A stretch of DNA of 64,000 nucleotides from Sipunculus nudus (lineage: Eukaryota > Annelida > Sipuncula > Golfingiida > Sipunculidae). The DNA lies in assembly GCA_026874595.1 (NCBI GenBank), contig CM049313.1, positions 47,192,159-47,256,158 of the forward strand, in the 5' to 3' direction. Positions 1-9,937 of this stretch are shown piece after piece (position 1 is the stretch's first letter; each line of letters opens with the position of its first letter). Under the pieces are notes generated by a model. That model saw only the letters and a program-made list of their open reading frames with translations. It did not search any database and had not been told where the DNA came from. Both the position numbers and the translations under genes were made by a program.

Positions 1-43
1 AGGGTGAAATTATTTGGTTGGGTACACCGGCTGAGGAGGCAAG
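1..43 (+). CDS. NARS1: NARS1 exon a (partial at window edge)
   Basis: Encodes [14 protein letters not shown] plus one base of the next Gly codon; this is the first strand of the OB-fold anticodon-binding domain. The donor gt is at 44-45 and the intron is phase 1. The exon starts before the window. Confidence 0.9.
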
Positions 44-3000
44 GTAGTTATTTGTATATCATTCTCTCCTCCTCTCTATCCCAATCTTGTTACCTTGCAT
101 TTTCTGTCTCCAGAGATACCAAAGCTAGTGAAAAGCATCAATGCAAGGTTAAATCATATATCCTGTGCTGTGAGCTTTGTTCACGAGGGTTTCAGATTTG
201 TGATATTTCCAAAAGGGAAATTATCACAAAAATAAAACCCTTGTGAATGAGACGCCCCAACTACAGAGTGAACATTCGTTTACACTGTAGCTTCATTGAC
301 ATCATATATAGTGGCACTTTAAATGTGCCTGTAGCGTTACAAAGCAAGAATTATAGAAATTATTAATATAAACAGATAAATTTCATATTATCCGGATGTC
401 ACAGACTGATATTATAAATAATATGATATCTTAGACATTATCTGGTTCTAAGGGACAAGACTTTCCTCTTGTTCAATGTTCCCTTTGATCCTCTAAAAAA
501 GTTAAGATTTTTATTTGAATATTAAATAGTTCATACAATAAAGGATACTTTATGAATATTTTACTGTATGGTGACCTCACAAAAATCCAACCCTTGCAAA
601 ACACTGAAAAAGTGGAAAGAGCAAAATATTAACCTCACAAATATGAAGTCAATCACAGTATGTGTTTATCCAAAATAGGTAAAAATATTATAGATATATA
701 TAAAGATAAAATATGTTAATGCTTGAAAGAAAAATTGACTGCTTTGTGCTATTACTGTAAAATGATAATATTTACATTATGCAAGATCTCTGGAAATATC
801 CTTTTTTTTGCCTAGGGAAGAACCTGATGTTCATTGTTCTTCGTGATGGGACTGGCTATCTCCAGTGTGTCCTCAATGACAAACTGGTAAGACACCACTT
901 TATTAAATCATTTATTAAAAAATGTCATGTAACACTTGCTACTTCTGTGTGTCCTCAATGACAAACTGGTAAGACAGCACTTTATTAAAAAATGTCATGT
1001 AACACTTGCTACTTTTGTGTGTTCTCACTGACAAAGGGTAAGACACAACTTTATGTGGATATATTTCATGGTTCTCTCCAACTGTTCTAGTGACATGTAA
1101 CCATTTTCCATTACAAAATTTGTCTGGAAGGAAACAATAGTACTTGTTCAGTCATGGTTTTAGTGCAGGGTAAGACAACCTGTTAAAATCTGCAACAATT
1201 GAGCTAGAATTTTTGTACTGGCTATTTTTTTTTTTTTATGTCCTGCAGATGGAGCCTGGAGCTGAATTAGCCAAATAGACAACAAGATGTTGGCTCCACT
1301 CAGCTTGCAAAATGTGGGCTAGCTTAAACTTAACTGAAAGCCTACTCATTTGACGATGTTACAAATAACTTTTTTTATTTGACAAGTTATATATATTACC
1401 TGTGACATATTCCTTTCATTTTACATTTAACCAGTTTGTGATTTATTATCTAGTATAGTTTATCATGGCTGTTTCATGAGCCAATACTTTCATACTTAAG
1501 CAATCACAGTTTCCTTTCAGCAAAAAAAAACAACAAAAATAACAAAACCTGAACATTTGTTTTGGGCATTTTTAATTGTAAGAGATTTATCTTTTTGTAT
1601 TTATTTTTTTATCCAGCCAAACTGAGCTGCACAATTTAGTTGGCTCACTTTATGAAACATGGGCTGCGCCTCCTGATAAACTTTACCCGGGTGGGTGACT
1701 GCACCAGGCTCTACCTACAGCTCACCACTGCATTGTGTATAATGTTAATGCAGAAAATCCAAGTGAGACAAGATTAATATTAGTGGCAACCAGGTGCAGT
1801 TGAAGGTTAAGGATTACAGCCAGTCACAACTGGTTCAGACAGTCATCACTATACTTTGTGATTCTCAACAGATGGCACCACTAGGTGATCCCTTTCCTCC
1901 TGTAGGATACTGTTATATTTTGAATCAGGTGATCCCTAATGGATCCCCATCCTGTATTACAGTGTCACACATATGAAGCCCTGATGCTGGCCACAGAGTC
2001 AACAGTAACCATTTATGGTGAAATCAGTCCAGTCCCAGAGGGTAAAACGGTAAGTGACATGAAAAATAAACCCAGATGGTAACCTAGTCATGGATCTAGT
2101 ATTCCAGCAAATATTAAGAAAGAAACCAGAGTCATAACTTGAAAATAATTTTATTAAAATGATTTTTTTTTAAATCTGAGAAATAGTTCATTTATGACCA
2201 TAATGATGGGGCCAAGGGCGCCTTGTGTCCAAAATTTGTTAGATGTGGGTATTTTAAACAGTTACCATGCACTTCTTAAATTCAGCAAGTAAAATAGAAC
2301 AAGATTTAATCAAATAATTCTTGGTAACCATAGTGCTCATACTTTTTTTTACATTGCCACTGTCACATATTAATCATAAATAGGCAGTTGGTTCATAATT
2401 ATTCACCCCAAACTGATGAGCACATTTTGTTTAACAGATTAGTAAAATCTGTTGATTGAGGAGCCAATTCTATTTTTTTTTCCACAAGATGTATGTAAGA
2501 GGGTCTGCTGTAGTTTGAGATAAAGGGATACTGATGGTTGATTTTCTGGTTTCCAGGCACCTGACGGCCATGAACTGAGTGCAGACTATTGGGAAGTAGT
2601 AGCACTGGCTCCACCTGGAGGTGCAGAGAACCTGCTGAACGAGGTTAATGATATGTTAATTTTCCAATTAATTTTAATTTAAAGTGTTGTTTGTTTAATT
2701 ATATTTTAATTGAAAACACATGAATTTGATAAAACTTCAATATATAGGGTTTAACCCTTGTTGTGGGCATAAACTATTATTGTATTGGCAGATTCATAAC
2801 ATGGTTTATAGTTTTTTTTAAGAATTTTTGGTGTTGTATCTAATTCTCAATCTAAGTATATACATCTGCAGAATTCCATTTCGGTTTGGGACTATGTAAC
2901 AGGGCAGTAGCAATCACTTCCTATAGTGTTATTTTGTTTCCAGGTGTCAACCAGGCCAGGTGTCTACTAAACCTGCAGGTCCTGGGTCAGTAATCATCCC

Positions 3001-4899
3001 CATTGCTGGGGACACCAAGAAACTTTTTTGTGTGTAAAACACAGCTGTTGGTCCCAGCCTACCCTTTAAGGCTGTACAACACCCTGGATGGTGGCTGACT
3101 GTGAAAAACCTCACTGCCTCTTAACCAGACCTGACCATCCTGGGGTCAAGACTCAAGACGTTTCCCGATTCTATACTTCTTTTTTTCTTCTTCCTTCCCT
3201 TTCTCCTTTTTTCTTTTTGTTTTCTTTCCCTTTCTTCCCCTTTTCTTCTTCCTCCCCTTTCTTCTTCTTTCCTTCCTTTTTTTCACTTCCCGATATTTTG
3301 CCGCCTTCCCTATTTAGGGGGTCTCGGGGGGGCTACCCTACTGGTTACGCCACTGGCTCCTCGGCTGAGATTCAAACTCACAATCTCCTTGCTGTGAGTC
3401 CTGTGCTCTGCCCCCAGATCACGGAGGTTGGTTAATATTGTGATTAGGATGTATGAATTTAATCTTTGCAGGATGCCCATGTAGATGTTCAGCTGGACAA
3501 CAGACACATCATGATCAGAGGAGAAAACGTAAGTCTGATGTTCATAAAACTATTAAACAGCACAGTAAACATTCACAAACATAGCTTAAACAGACCAGTA
3601 AATGTTTATAAAATATTTTTTTTTATTACCATAAATTATTAAATGTTTAATGCTTTGTACAAGTAAACCTTAAAGTTTTATCCTTCATCATCAGAAAATT
3701 GCCTGAGAATCATCCTGACTTAAATTTGGGTGATGTTAATGGGTCTCAGTCTTTTTCTGAGATAAGAATTAATATGATCTCCTTTGTAAAAATGTAAACC
3801 TGATAAATGTTTCAGACATCCAAGATTTTGAAGATGTAACAATGTTAACATGATTAATGTTTCAGATATCCAAGATTTTGAAGATGAGATAACAATGTTA
3901 ACCTGATAAATGTTTCAGACATCCAAGATTTTGAAGATGAGATAACAATGTTAACATGATTTATGTTTCAGACATCCAAGATATTGAAGATGAGGTCTGT
4001 TGTGATGCAGGCCTTCAGGCAGTACTACTTTGGTCAAGGGTACTTTGAGGTTAGTTTTATAGCAAAATTTATACATGTGTGGCAGGTGCAAGTCAGTTGG
4101 ATATAGGATGTGGCAGGTATGAGTCCATTATTGTGTTTAATTGCAAATTGAGTTTTGGTTATGATCTTGGAGTGACTGATTGCCTTGTGCACTGGTAGGA
4201 CAGGAAAATCATGCATGGTGGGATTTAATATGGCTGTGACATCGGAAGTCTGCGACTGTTTGCAGATGTTGTTCAGCAATCAGGTGCAGACTCAAGATCA
4301 CAGAGTTTGGCTCAATGTTTATTTAATTTGGATATGAAAACTTGTGTAACTACAAAAATAATTAATAAAATATTATAATATATTTATTTATAAATATTTT
4401 ATATTTATTATATTATAATATTTTTAAAAAGTACTGAACAAATCTTATTTTGTAAAACAGATATTCATTATTCCCTGGGATTGATTAAAATTTTTTCTAG
4501 GACATGTTTTTGTGACTTATATATAAATGGAATGTTTTCCTTTCTTTTCCTTGCATAAAAGGAAATATCGACTTTGCATAGTTTTAGAATATTATAACCT
4601 TACTTTCTTGCAGTATGATGTCATTTTAATAATATTAATAATAACCTCACCTATTAATAATCCTCCTTGCAAATTTACTTGCATTCATTGGTTGTTTTGA
4701 CAGGTGACCCCGCCCACTCTGGTGCAAACACAAGTAGAGGGAGGAGCAACACTATTTAAGTTTAACTACTTTGGAGAAGAGGTCAGTATGTTATTTGTTT
4801 GGTGCCATGAAGAGAGAGAATTATTTTTCTTGTGTCAAATTTTAATGTTAATATCTTATCAATGAAATATTGTGGAACATATACATGCATGCATGTATG

Positions 4900-4945
<46 letters not shown>

Positions 4946-4947
4946 TG

Positions 4948-4978
<31 letters not shown>

Positions 4979-7900
4979 TTATGTAAGAATATTTGACTGT
5001 CTATAAATATTCCATAACATATTTAAAGCTGGAACATAGCCAAAGTTGACAATACATAAGTAATGTCATGCATATCAAGAACATGACTAACATAAAAGTT
5101 TGTAAAATATAAGTCGTTATAATTCATGGCATAATTTATCATACATTAAATGTTTTGACTCTAATGGAGTGTGATAATGGATTTTTGAAAATGTATAACT
5201 CTCAGAAAATAGCCAAATAACAGCAGGCACATGACCTTGGATTGGACTGTGATCAGTGATTGTGACTTCATATTTCAGGCCTACCTGACCCAGTCATCTC
5301 AGCTTTACCTGGAGACCTGTCTGCCATCCATGGGTGACGTGTTCTGTGTCGCTCAGTCATACAGAGCAGAACAGTCACGTACTCGTAGACATTTAGCGGA
5401 GTGAGTGATTAATTCTGTCTATAATCCTTAAATCATAACAGTAATATGAAGAGTCAACAGAGGTTTAAACTGTGACTTTTTAACCTTTGACCTCATTTAT
5501 TACACCCAGTCCCTTAAATTTCAAATCTGCAAAATACAAAAGAATAAGTTTTATAGATTATGATAAGAATTTACACTTAGTAACATAAGATTGGAGTCTG
5601 TAAGGATAAATTTGCTGGAGTTCATCCTAACATAAATCAACACAGGTTGACCAAAAGATTTTGGTAGTTTTGTTTACCACACACCAGAGGGCAGCCTGCT
5701 AGTCACATTATTATGATAACCTCTTGTCCATTTACATAAGCAATGAATAATGTCATAGAGATGTCTCACAAAGTTCACATGAAGTATAATTATGGGTGGA
5801 AATATAAAATATTTCACTATAATAATCTAATTCACTATAATATACTTATATAAAAATAATCACTAGGCCAGTGATTTCATAATAGTCAAGGGATGCATTT
5901 TATATACATTAACTCTGATTTCCTTCAGTCTTTATAAGACCAACACAATTGTCATACAAAAACTCAGGAAATTGGAATGTGAATGCACTTTCAACAAGTT
6001 TCTATTATAGCAGATTAAAGTAAAATTTATTGTAGGGAATCAGAAATTGTAGGGTATGGGGGATGATAAGAAACTGGATATGCTATGGCATATCATAATA
6101 AATCACAGACAGTACTAGCAAGCAGCATATTATGGAGTGGTCACAGAAATTTGTAGACAAATGCAGAAATAATACCTATTTTACAGAAATATGTTGCATA
6201 TCCCAGTGTTGAAAATATAAAGAAAAAATTCGTGTTGTTATTTCAGGTACACCCACATTGAAGCAGAGTGTGCCTTCCTGACGTTTGATGATCTGCTGGA
6301 CCGCTGTGAGGACTTGGTGTGCGGCGTGGTTGACAATGTACTCAAGTCACCATTTGCTCACCTGCTTTATGACGTCAACCCTGTAGGCATATTACATATT
6401 TTCATAACATATAATGACAATCAAGGAATATTCAGTGATATAATGATTTTTATGGAGTTTTCTTTTTTTCTTAATCTTTCAAGTTAACATTTTCAAAATT
6501 AGACGTTCTTTTAATAAAGCCTTTTGGTTTAAAGTAAGAAGCTGTTAAAACCATTATATGCTTAGCATTTCTAATTATAAAATCAGTGGGATACAATATA
6601 TGGGGCAACACATAAAGGTGTTGTGAACACTAAAAGGTGTTATTTTATGGTTCAGCTTTCCTTCCATATTGTACATTCTTTTTTCACAGGATTTCAAGCC
6701 ACCAAAGAGACCATTTAGGAGAATGACACATGCTGACGCCATCAAATACCTGAGAGACCATGACATTAAAAAGGATGATGGGACCTATTATGGTGATGGA
6801 GAAGTATGTTATACATTTAAATGATGTGTATATTGTTATTGTAAACTCCATGATAGTTTCTGATAAGAATTAAATTACAACAGAACCTTCCAAATATTTA
6901 ATAGGTTCAGTTGTGATGCTTTCATAAGAACATATTTTTATCTTGTGGTTTATTTATCATTATAATTGTATTACCATGAACCATTGTATCATCATTATAT
7001 CATGGATGTTTTATTTAAATATGTAAATAATTGATATTCAAATATCTCTTCATACATTTGCTGTATGTTCAAGATAACTTTTTAAAATTTTAAATTTCAT
7101 ATGCAAACAAGAAACATTCACCCTAACACAAACTGTTTGTTTTATTTTCAAAAAAGCTTACCGGTACCACAAAATATCCAAATATTTTAATTCATACAAG
7201 AAACATTTACACATGCACATACACATTTCTTGCAGTACTAGCATAAGGTGAAAAGTGTGAATTCAAAAGATATTTTAGGTGTAACTTTTACTTTCCAAAG
7301 GGTGTCACTGTCTTTCTTGTTGAAGAGGAGGCATTAGTCTTCATTAACCTTTTGAATTAGGTGGGATTATAAATTTGAAAAATAGTAACAAGTTAATAAA
7401 ATCTGTGACAGTGTCCACACAGGATCAAGTTTGACATTTCTAAACAAAATAAAACCAGTATCATTTAAGGACATTCTTTGTTTTTCAGGATATTCCAGAA
7501 GCTCCTGAGAGAAAGATGACTGACCAAATCAATGAACCAATTCTACTTATCTGTTTTCCTGCAGAAATTAAATCTTTCTACATGCAGCGTTGTGCAGATG
7601 ATCGCAGAGTCACAGAATCAGTAAGTCAAATTTTACAAATTTACAAATATGCAATGAATTTTATACATATTTTTTTTTATATATAATTAAACATATTTTT
7701 AATGAAATCTCTTTCTTGTGTATCACCATTGTTACTCCACCCATCAGTGAGCTGTAACCGTCTTGCAGTAATTGTGAATTATTTGAAAGCCTGGAGCTAG
7801 GAGAGCTGTTCAGGTTCAGTTTTATCGCTATCAGTGTATTTGCTTTATCTATTTGCAAGACAAATGTCACTGATAAAATCAAATGCAGTTTGGTAAATGA

Positions 7901-9668
7901 CAAACTTTCTGGGTAGCAGACATTTTGGCTGAAGACAAAAGTTTTTGAGCAAGATTCCCTGGCTCACAGCTTTTTTCTCTCTAATCCACCTACTTTATGT
8001 ATTATTTCTGTGTGTTGACAAATAAAGTCCAAGTGTATCTGTTGACTATGACAAGACCATGTGACTTTAGGTACAGTAATGCACATCTGTGGAAATTTGC
8101 ATTCAAAGAAAGTAGATGTCCTTGTCATGAATCATAAATAAACAGGGATTTTTTCCTGGTTTGTTGCCTTCTTGATTTAAGGTAGTAGTGCAGGAGGCTA
8201 TGTTCATATTTTCTTTCATGCCACTGATGGCCCTTTATGCAAATTTATTTCTACTGTGCACAGTTATTAGGAAATGGTTTCAGAATGAAAGCTTTAAGAG
8301 ACTGTTATATTTCAAGGAAAGAATATGTTTCATGTAAATCTAACATGTCTGCAGTACAAAGATGAGCACTGTACAGATTCTTCCTGTATATTCCTAGGTA
8401 CACTTCCTACAGTTTGTCTTGAGCACCATTTTTTATTGAGCACTTTATCAGATTGTTTTACATTCTACTATATGTTAAGACTTTCTTTGTCAGGTGGACC
8501 TGTTGATGCCGGGGGTTGGAGAAATTCTGGGAGGCTCGATGAGGATGCATCAGTTAGAGGAGTTATTGGAGGGATACAAACGAGAAGGAATTGACCCAAC
8601 CCCATACTACTGGTACACAGACCAAGTACGTTACTAAACACCAGCTCAATAAATCAACTTGTAAAGTGTGTGTGTACATAAAAACCTCTCATGTCATTAA
8701 CTTTTGAATAAAAGGGCTGTGCATGATATGTCATGAAAAACATTGGAGGGACTGAAGAAAGTGTTCCTGATACTGGTGTGGTTGTTTTATTACTAGGGTC
8801 ATCAGACAGCATTTTGTTATTTTATTTCATGTGAAATTATTTCATTTGAAAGGATCAGTTACTTTCATAACTGTGTATAAATGTCAACTGTTTCAGAATC
8901 AGATTTGGACCTTATCAGTGTCATAAATATAAAATACAAATCACTTGTGACAAAAGTGATGAGTTTTTTAACTTCTTCCAGTGTATCCCAGTCTTACTTA
9001 AAATATTCCTGTCATAAATGTCAAATACTTTCTTTGTACTTGTTACATTTCTGTTGGAAAAATACAATTGTTAGGCTTGTAATTCACATTTATCAATATT
9101 TCAGTGTCGCTTATCCCATATCCATTTGGTCTATAATGATAGAGTATTATGAACCAGTCTTGTCTCTGTTCCAAACTGACATGTTTATGGTAACATTCCT
9201 CACTGCAGTGGTTCCAGATCTCCTTAGTTTAAACCGCTGCTTTGTTTACCAAGTTTTTCCGGGTTTCAATACCAGGGCTGGCACAGGGCCAAGAATCAGA
9301 CCAACAAGAACTTGATGTAACATATTTAAAACTGGAGTTGGATGCACAATGTGATACTATGCTCTGATTGGTCTGATCACAGTTGGTTGCCCTGATGGTG
9401 AGACCTGGAGAATCTTGCTATAAAAAACAGTTCTGGAACAACTGCAGTGTATCACCGCTTTGTTAGGAGTGTAGTTTACTGGTATATGGTGAAGTGGCAT
9501 CTTGTTTTACATCTGCGCATTCTGGATGTTTTACAGAGGAAGTATGGGACATGTCCGCACGGTGGGTACGGACTGGGCTTGGAGCGGTTCCTGACCTGGA
9601 TTCTCAACAGACCACACATCCGGGACGTCTGTCTATACCCACGTTTCATTGAAAGATGTAAACCATAA
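1..9668 (+). CDS. NARS1: Asparaginyl-tRNA synthetase, cytoplasmic (3' part, 13 exons)
   Basis: Class IIb aminoacyl-tRNA synthetase that charges tRNA-Asn with asparagine using ATP in the cytosol. Exons join in frame as 1-43, 816-886, 1963-2049, 2557-2643, 3472-3528, 3972-4049, 4704-4781, 5279-5400, 6247-6382, 6690-6803, 7489-7620, 8494-8625, 9537-9668, every intron GT..AG; the sum is 1269 nt, 422 residues plus TAA. Seen: OB-fold anticodon-binding segment ([20 protein letters not shown]), motif 1 ([18 protein letters not shown]), motif 2 ([17 protein letters not shown]), motif 3 ([15 protein letters not shown]). The alignment to animal NARS1 is near-continuous to the C terminus. Roughly the first 125 residues (start codon, N-terminal appended domain) lie left of the window. 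No lesion is seen; the gene looks functional. It faces BLM tail to tail. Confidence 0.96.
816..886 (+). CDS. NARS1: NARS1 exon b, OB-fold strand
   Basis: Acceptor cctag at 811-815; donor gtaag starts at 887. Completes the Gly codon, then encodes [19 protein letters not shown] and NDKL, the OB-fold core of AsnRS. The last 20 bases of this exon and its donor are repeated downstream in the intron (see repeat at 866-1045). Confidence 0.93.
866..1045 (+). repeat. Tandem copies of the NARS1 exon b 3' end and splice donor
   Basis: The segment containing the true exon end and donor (gt at 887) recurs with gt at 969 (near-identical, 82 bp later) and again, degraded, with gt at 1038. The 60-70 bp of intron after the donor is duplicated too (the AAAAATGTCATGTAACACTT segment). 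Use of the second donor would add 82 nt and shift the frame. Confidence 0.88.
1963..2049 (+). CDS. NARS1: NARS1 exon c
   Basis: 29 codons in phase 0, from [14 protein letters not shown] to SPVPEGKT; matches the end of the OB-fold region of animal AsnRS. Acceptor tattacag ends at 1962; donor gtaagt starts at 2050. Confidence 0.92.
2557..2643 (+). CDS. NARS1: NARS1 exon d
   Basis: 29 codons in phase 0, [19 protein letters not shown] then [10 protein letters not shown]; this is the hinge leading to the catalytic domain. Acceptor ttccag ends at 2556; donor gttaat starts at 2644. Confidence 0.92.
3172..3290 (+). repeat. Long polypyrimidine (C/T) tract
   Basis: About 120 bp of almost pure C and T on the plus strand inside the NARS1 intron 2644-3471. 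It is a low-complexity tract and adjoins the SINE-like segment to its right. Confidence 0.9.
3335..3425 (-). mobile_element. Possible tRNA-derived SINE fragment
   Basis: Read on the minus strand, the stretch has a B-box-like GAGTTTGAATCTC (plus-strand 3366-3378) preceded by a tRNA-like GGGGCAGAGCACAGGACT about 30 bp upstream, then a GC-rich body. This resembles the Pol III promoter head of a tRNA-derived SINE. No full tRNA fold or A-box match was established, so the call is tentative. Confidence 0.35.
3472..3528 (+). CDS. NARS1: NARS1 exon e
   Basis: 19 codons in phase 0, [19 protein letters not shown], matching the segment before motif 1. Acceptor tttgcag ends at 3471; donor gtaagt starts at 3529. 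Confidence 0.93.
3806..3990 (+). repeat. Tandem copies of the NARS1 exon f acceptor and exon start
   Basis: The acceptor plus first 21-24 exon bases (TTTCAG then ACATCCAAGATTTTGAAGATG) occur four times, with exon-like starts at 3816, 3866, 3919 and the true exon at 3972 (spacing 50, 53, 53 bp). In the three upstream copies the coding frame hits TAA right after the copied bases (3837, 3890 and the matching point of copy three), so any use of them would end translation. Confidence 0.9.
3972..4049 (+). CDS. NARS1: NARS1 exon f (start of motif 1)
   Basis: 26 codons in phase 0, [20 protein letters not shown] then GQGYFE; the helix leading into class II motif 1. The true acceptor is the last of four tandem copies, and the only one that leaves an open reading frame. 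Confidence 0.93.
4704..4781 (+). CDS. NARS1: NARS1 exon g (motif 1)
   Basis: 26 codons in phase 0, [20 protein letters not shown] then NYFGEE. Contains the invariant Pro of motif 1 (dimer interface) and the flipping-loop region seen in AspRS/AsnRS. Acceptor gacag ends at 4703; donor gtcagt starts at 4782. Confidence 0.94.
4881..4978 (+). repeat. ATGT / AT microsatellite
   Basis: Runs of GTAT and TA repeats, about 98 bp, in the NARS1 intron 4782-5278. Simple sequence; nothing else is seen there. Confidence 0.95.
5279..5400 (+). CDS. NARS1: NARS1 exon h (motif 2)
   Basis: Encodes [20 protein letters not shown] then [20 protein letters not shown] and two bases of Glu. QSSQLYLE and [12 protein letters not shown] carry the aspartyl/asparaginyl-type motif 2 with its ATP-contacting Arg. 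Acceptor tttcag ends at 5278; donor gtgagt starts at 5401, phase 2. Confidence 0.95.
5401..6246 (+). other. NARS1 intron, nothing recognised
   Basis: An 846-bp AT-rich intron. No ORF of interest, repeat or RNA gene is seen in it. Confidence 0.6.
6247..6382 (+). CDS. NARS1: NARS1 exon i
   Basis: One base completes Glu, then [36 protein letters not shown] and AHLLYDVNP. This is the end of motif 2 (EYTHIEAE) and the following helical insertion. Donor gtaggc starts at 6383. Confidence 0.93.
6690..6803 (+). CDS. NARS1: NARS1 exon j
   Basis: 38 codons in phase 0, [20 protein letters not shown] then [18 protein letters not shown], matching the animal AsnRS insertion before the EDIPEAPER segment. 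Acceptor ttcacag ends at 6689; donor gtatgt starts at 6804. Confidence 0.93.
6804..7488 (+). other. NARS1 intron, nothing recognised
   Basis: AT-rich intron of 685 bp; no repeat family, RNA gene or conserved coding segment is seen. Confidence 0.6.
7489..7620 (+). CDS. NARS1: NARS1 exon k
   Basis: 44 codons in phase 0, beginning [20 protein letters not shown] and containing [13 protein letters not shown], the conserved strand of the class II active site in AsnRS. Acceptor ttcag ends at 7488; donor gtaagt starts at 7621. Confidence 0.95.
7621..8493 (+). other. NARS1 intron, nothing recognised
   Basis: An 873-bp AT-rich intron with no recognisable repeat, RNA gene or additional exon. Confidence 0.6.
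8494..8625 (+). CDS. NARS1: NARS1 exon l
   Basis: 44 codons in phase 0, [20 protein letters not shown] to [14 protein letters not shown]. The [10 protein letters not shown] segment is the strand that binds amino acid and ATP in AsnRS. Acceptor gtcag ends at 8493; donor gtacgt starts at 8626. Confidence 0.95.
8626..9536 (+). other. NARS1 last intron, nothing recognised
   Basis: A 911-bp intron. An open frame of 144 codons at 8881-9315 has no recognisable protein features and is judged chance. Confidence 0.6.
9537..9668 (+). CDS. NARS1: NARS1 terminal exon (motif 3)
   Basis: 43 codons and [23 protein letters not shown] then [17 protein letters not shown] and ending ERCKP. GLGLERF is class II motif 3 with the ATP-binding Arg. 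The C terminus falls at the same place as in other animal AsnRS proteins. Acceptor ttacag ends at 9536. Confidence 0.96.
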   Translation, partial: RKYGTCPHGGYGLGLERFLTWILNRPHIRDVCLYPRFIERCKP

Positions 9669-9931
9669 TGCTCATATACATAATATGTATATGTCAATCT
9701 AATTAAAAATTTCACAACCACGGTCTCCCAACTCTCTGATATACTGCTTCAGTAGAGTGAATGATAAATGAATTTCATGGACAACTTGGTGCTCATAACA
9801 ATTGTTTTTTGCTAAATATCTATATAAGATGATATATATAAGATAGATAATAGAGGTATTATAGATGTAGTGATAAACCAGGCTTGTAAGTCAACCTGCT
9901 CTTATTAGGTTGTGGTCTTTCCATATTCTGT

Positions 9932-9937
9932 AATAAA
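9932..9937 (+). terminator. Candidate NARS1 polyadenylation signal
   Basis: AATAAA 264 bp after the stop codon. It is the first canonical hexamer seen after the gene, though such words are common in AT-rich DNA; an ATTAAA at 9702 is an alternative. Confidence 0.4.

Noticed and set aside
1883-1962. Possible duplicated acceptor before NARS1 exon c (AGGTGATCCCT seen twice)
   Set aside because: Only an 11-base word is shared and the copies do not include the exon; too weak to count with the other junction duplications.
8881-9315. A 144-codon open frame in the last NARS1 intron
   Set aside because: No recognisable domain or conserved segment, lies between two exons of a complete NARS1 structure; probably chance.
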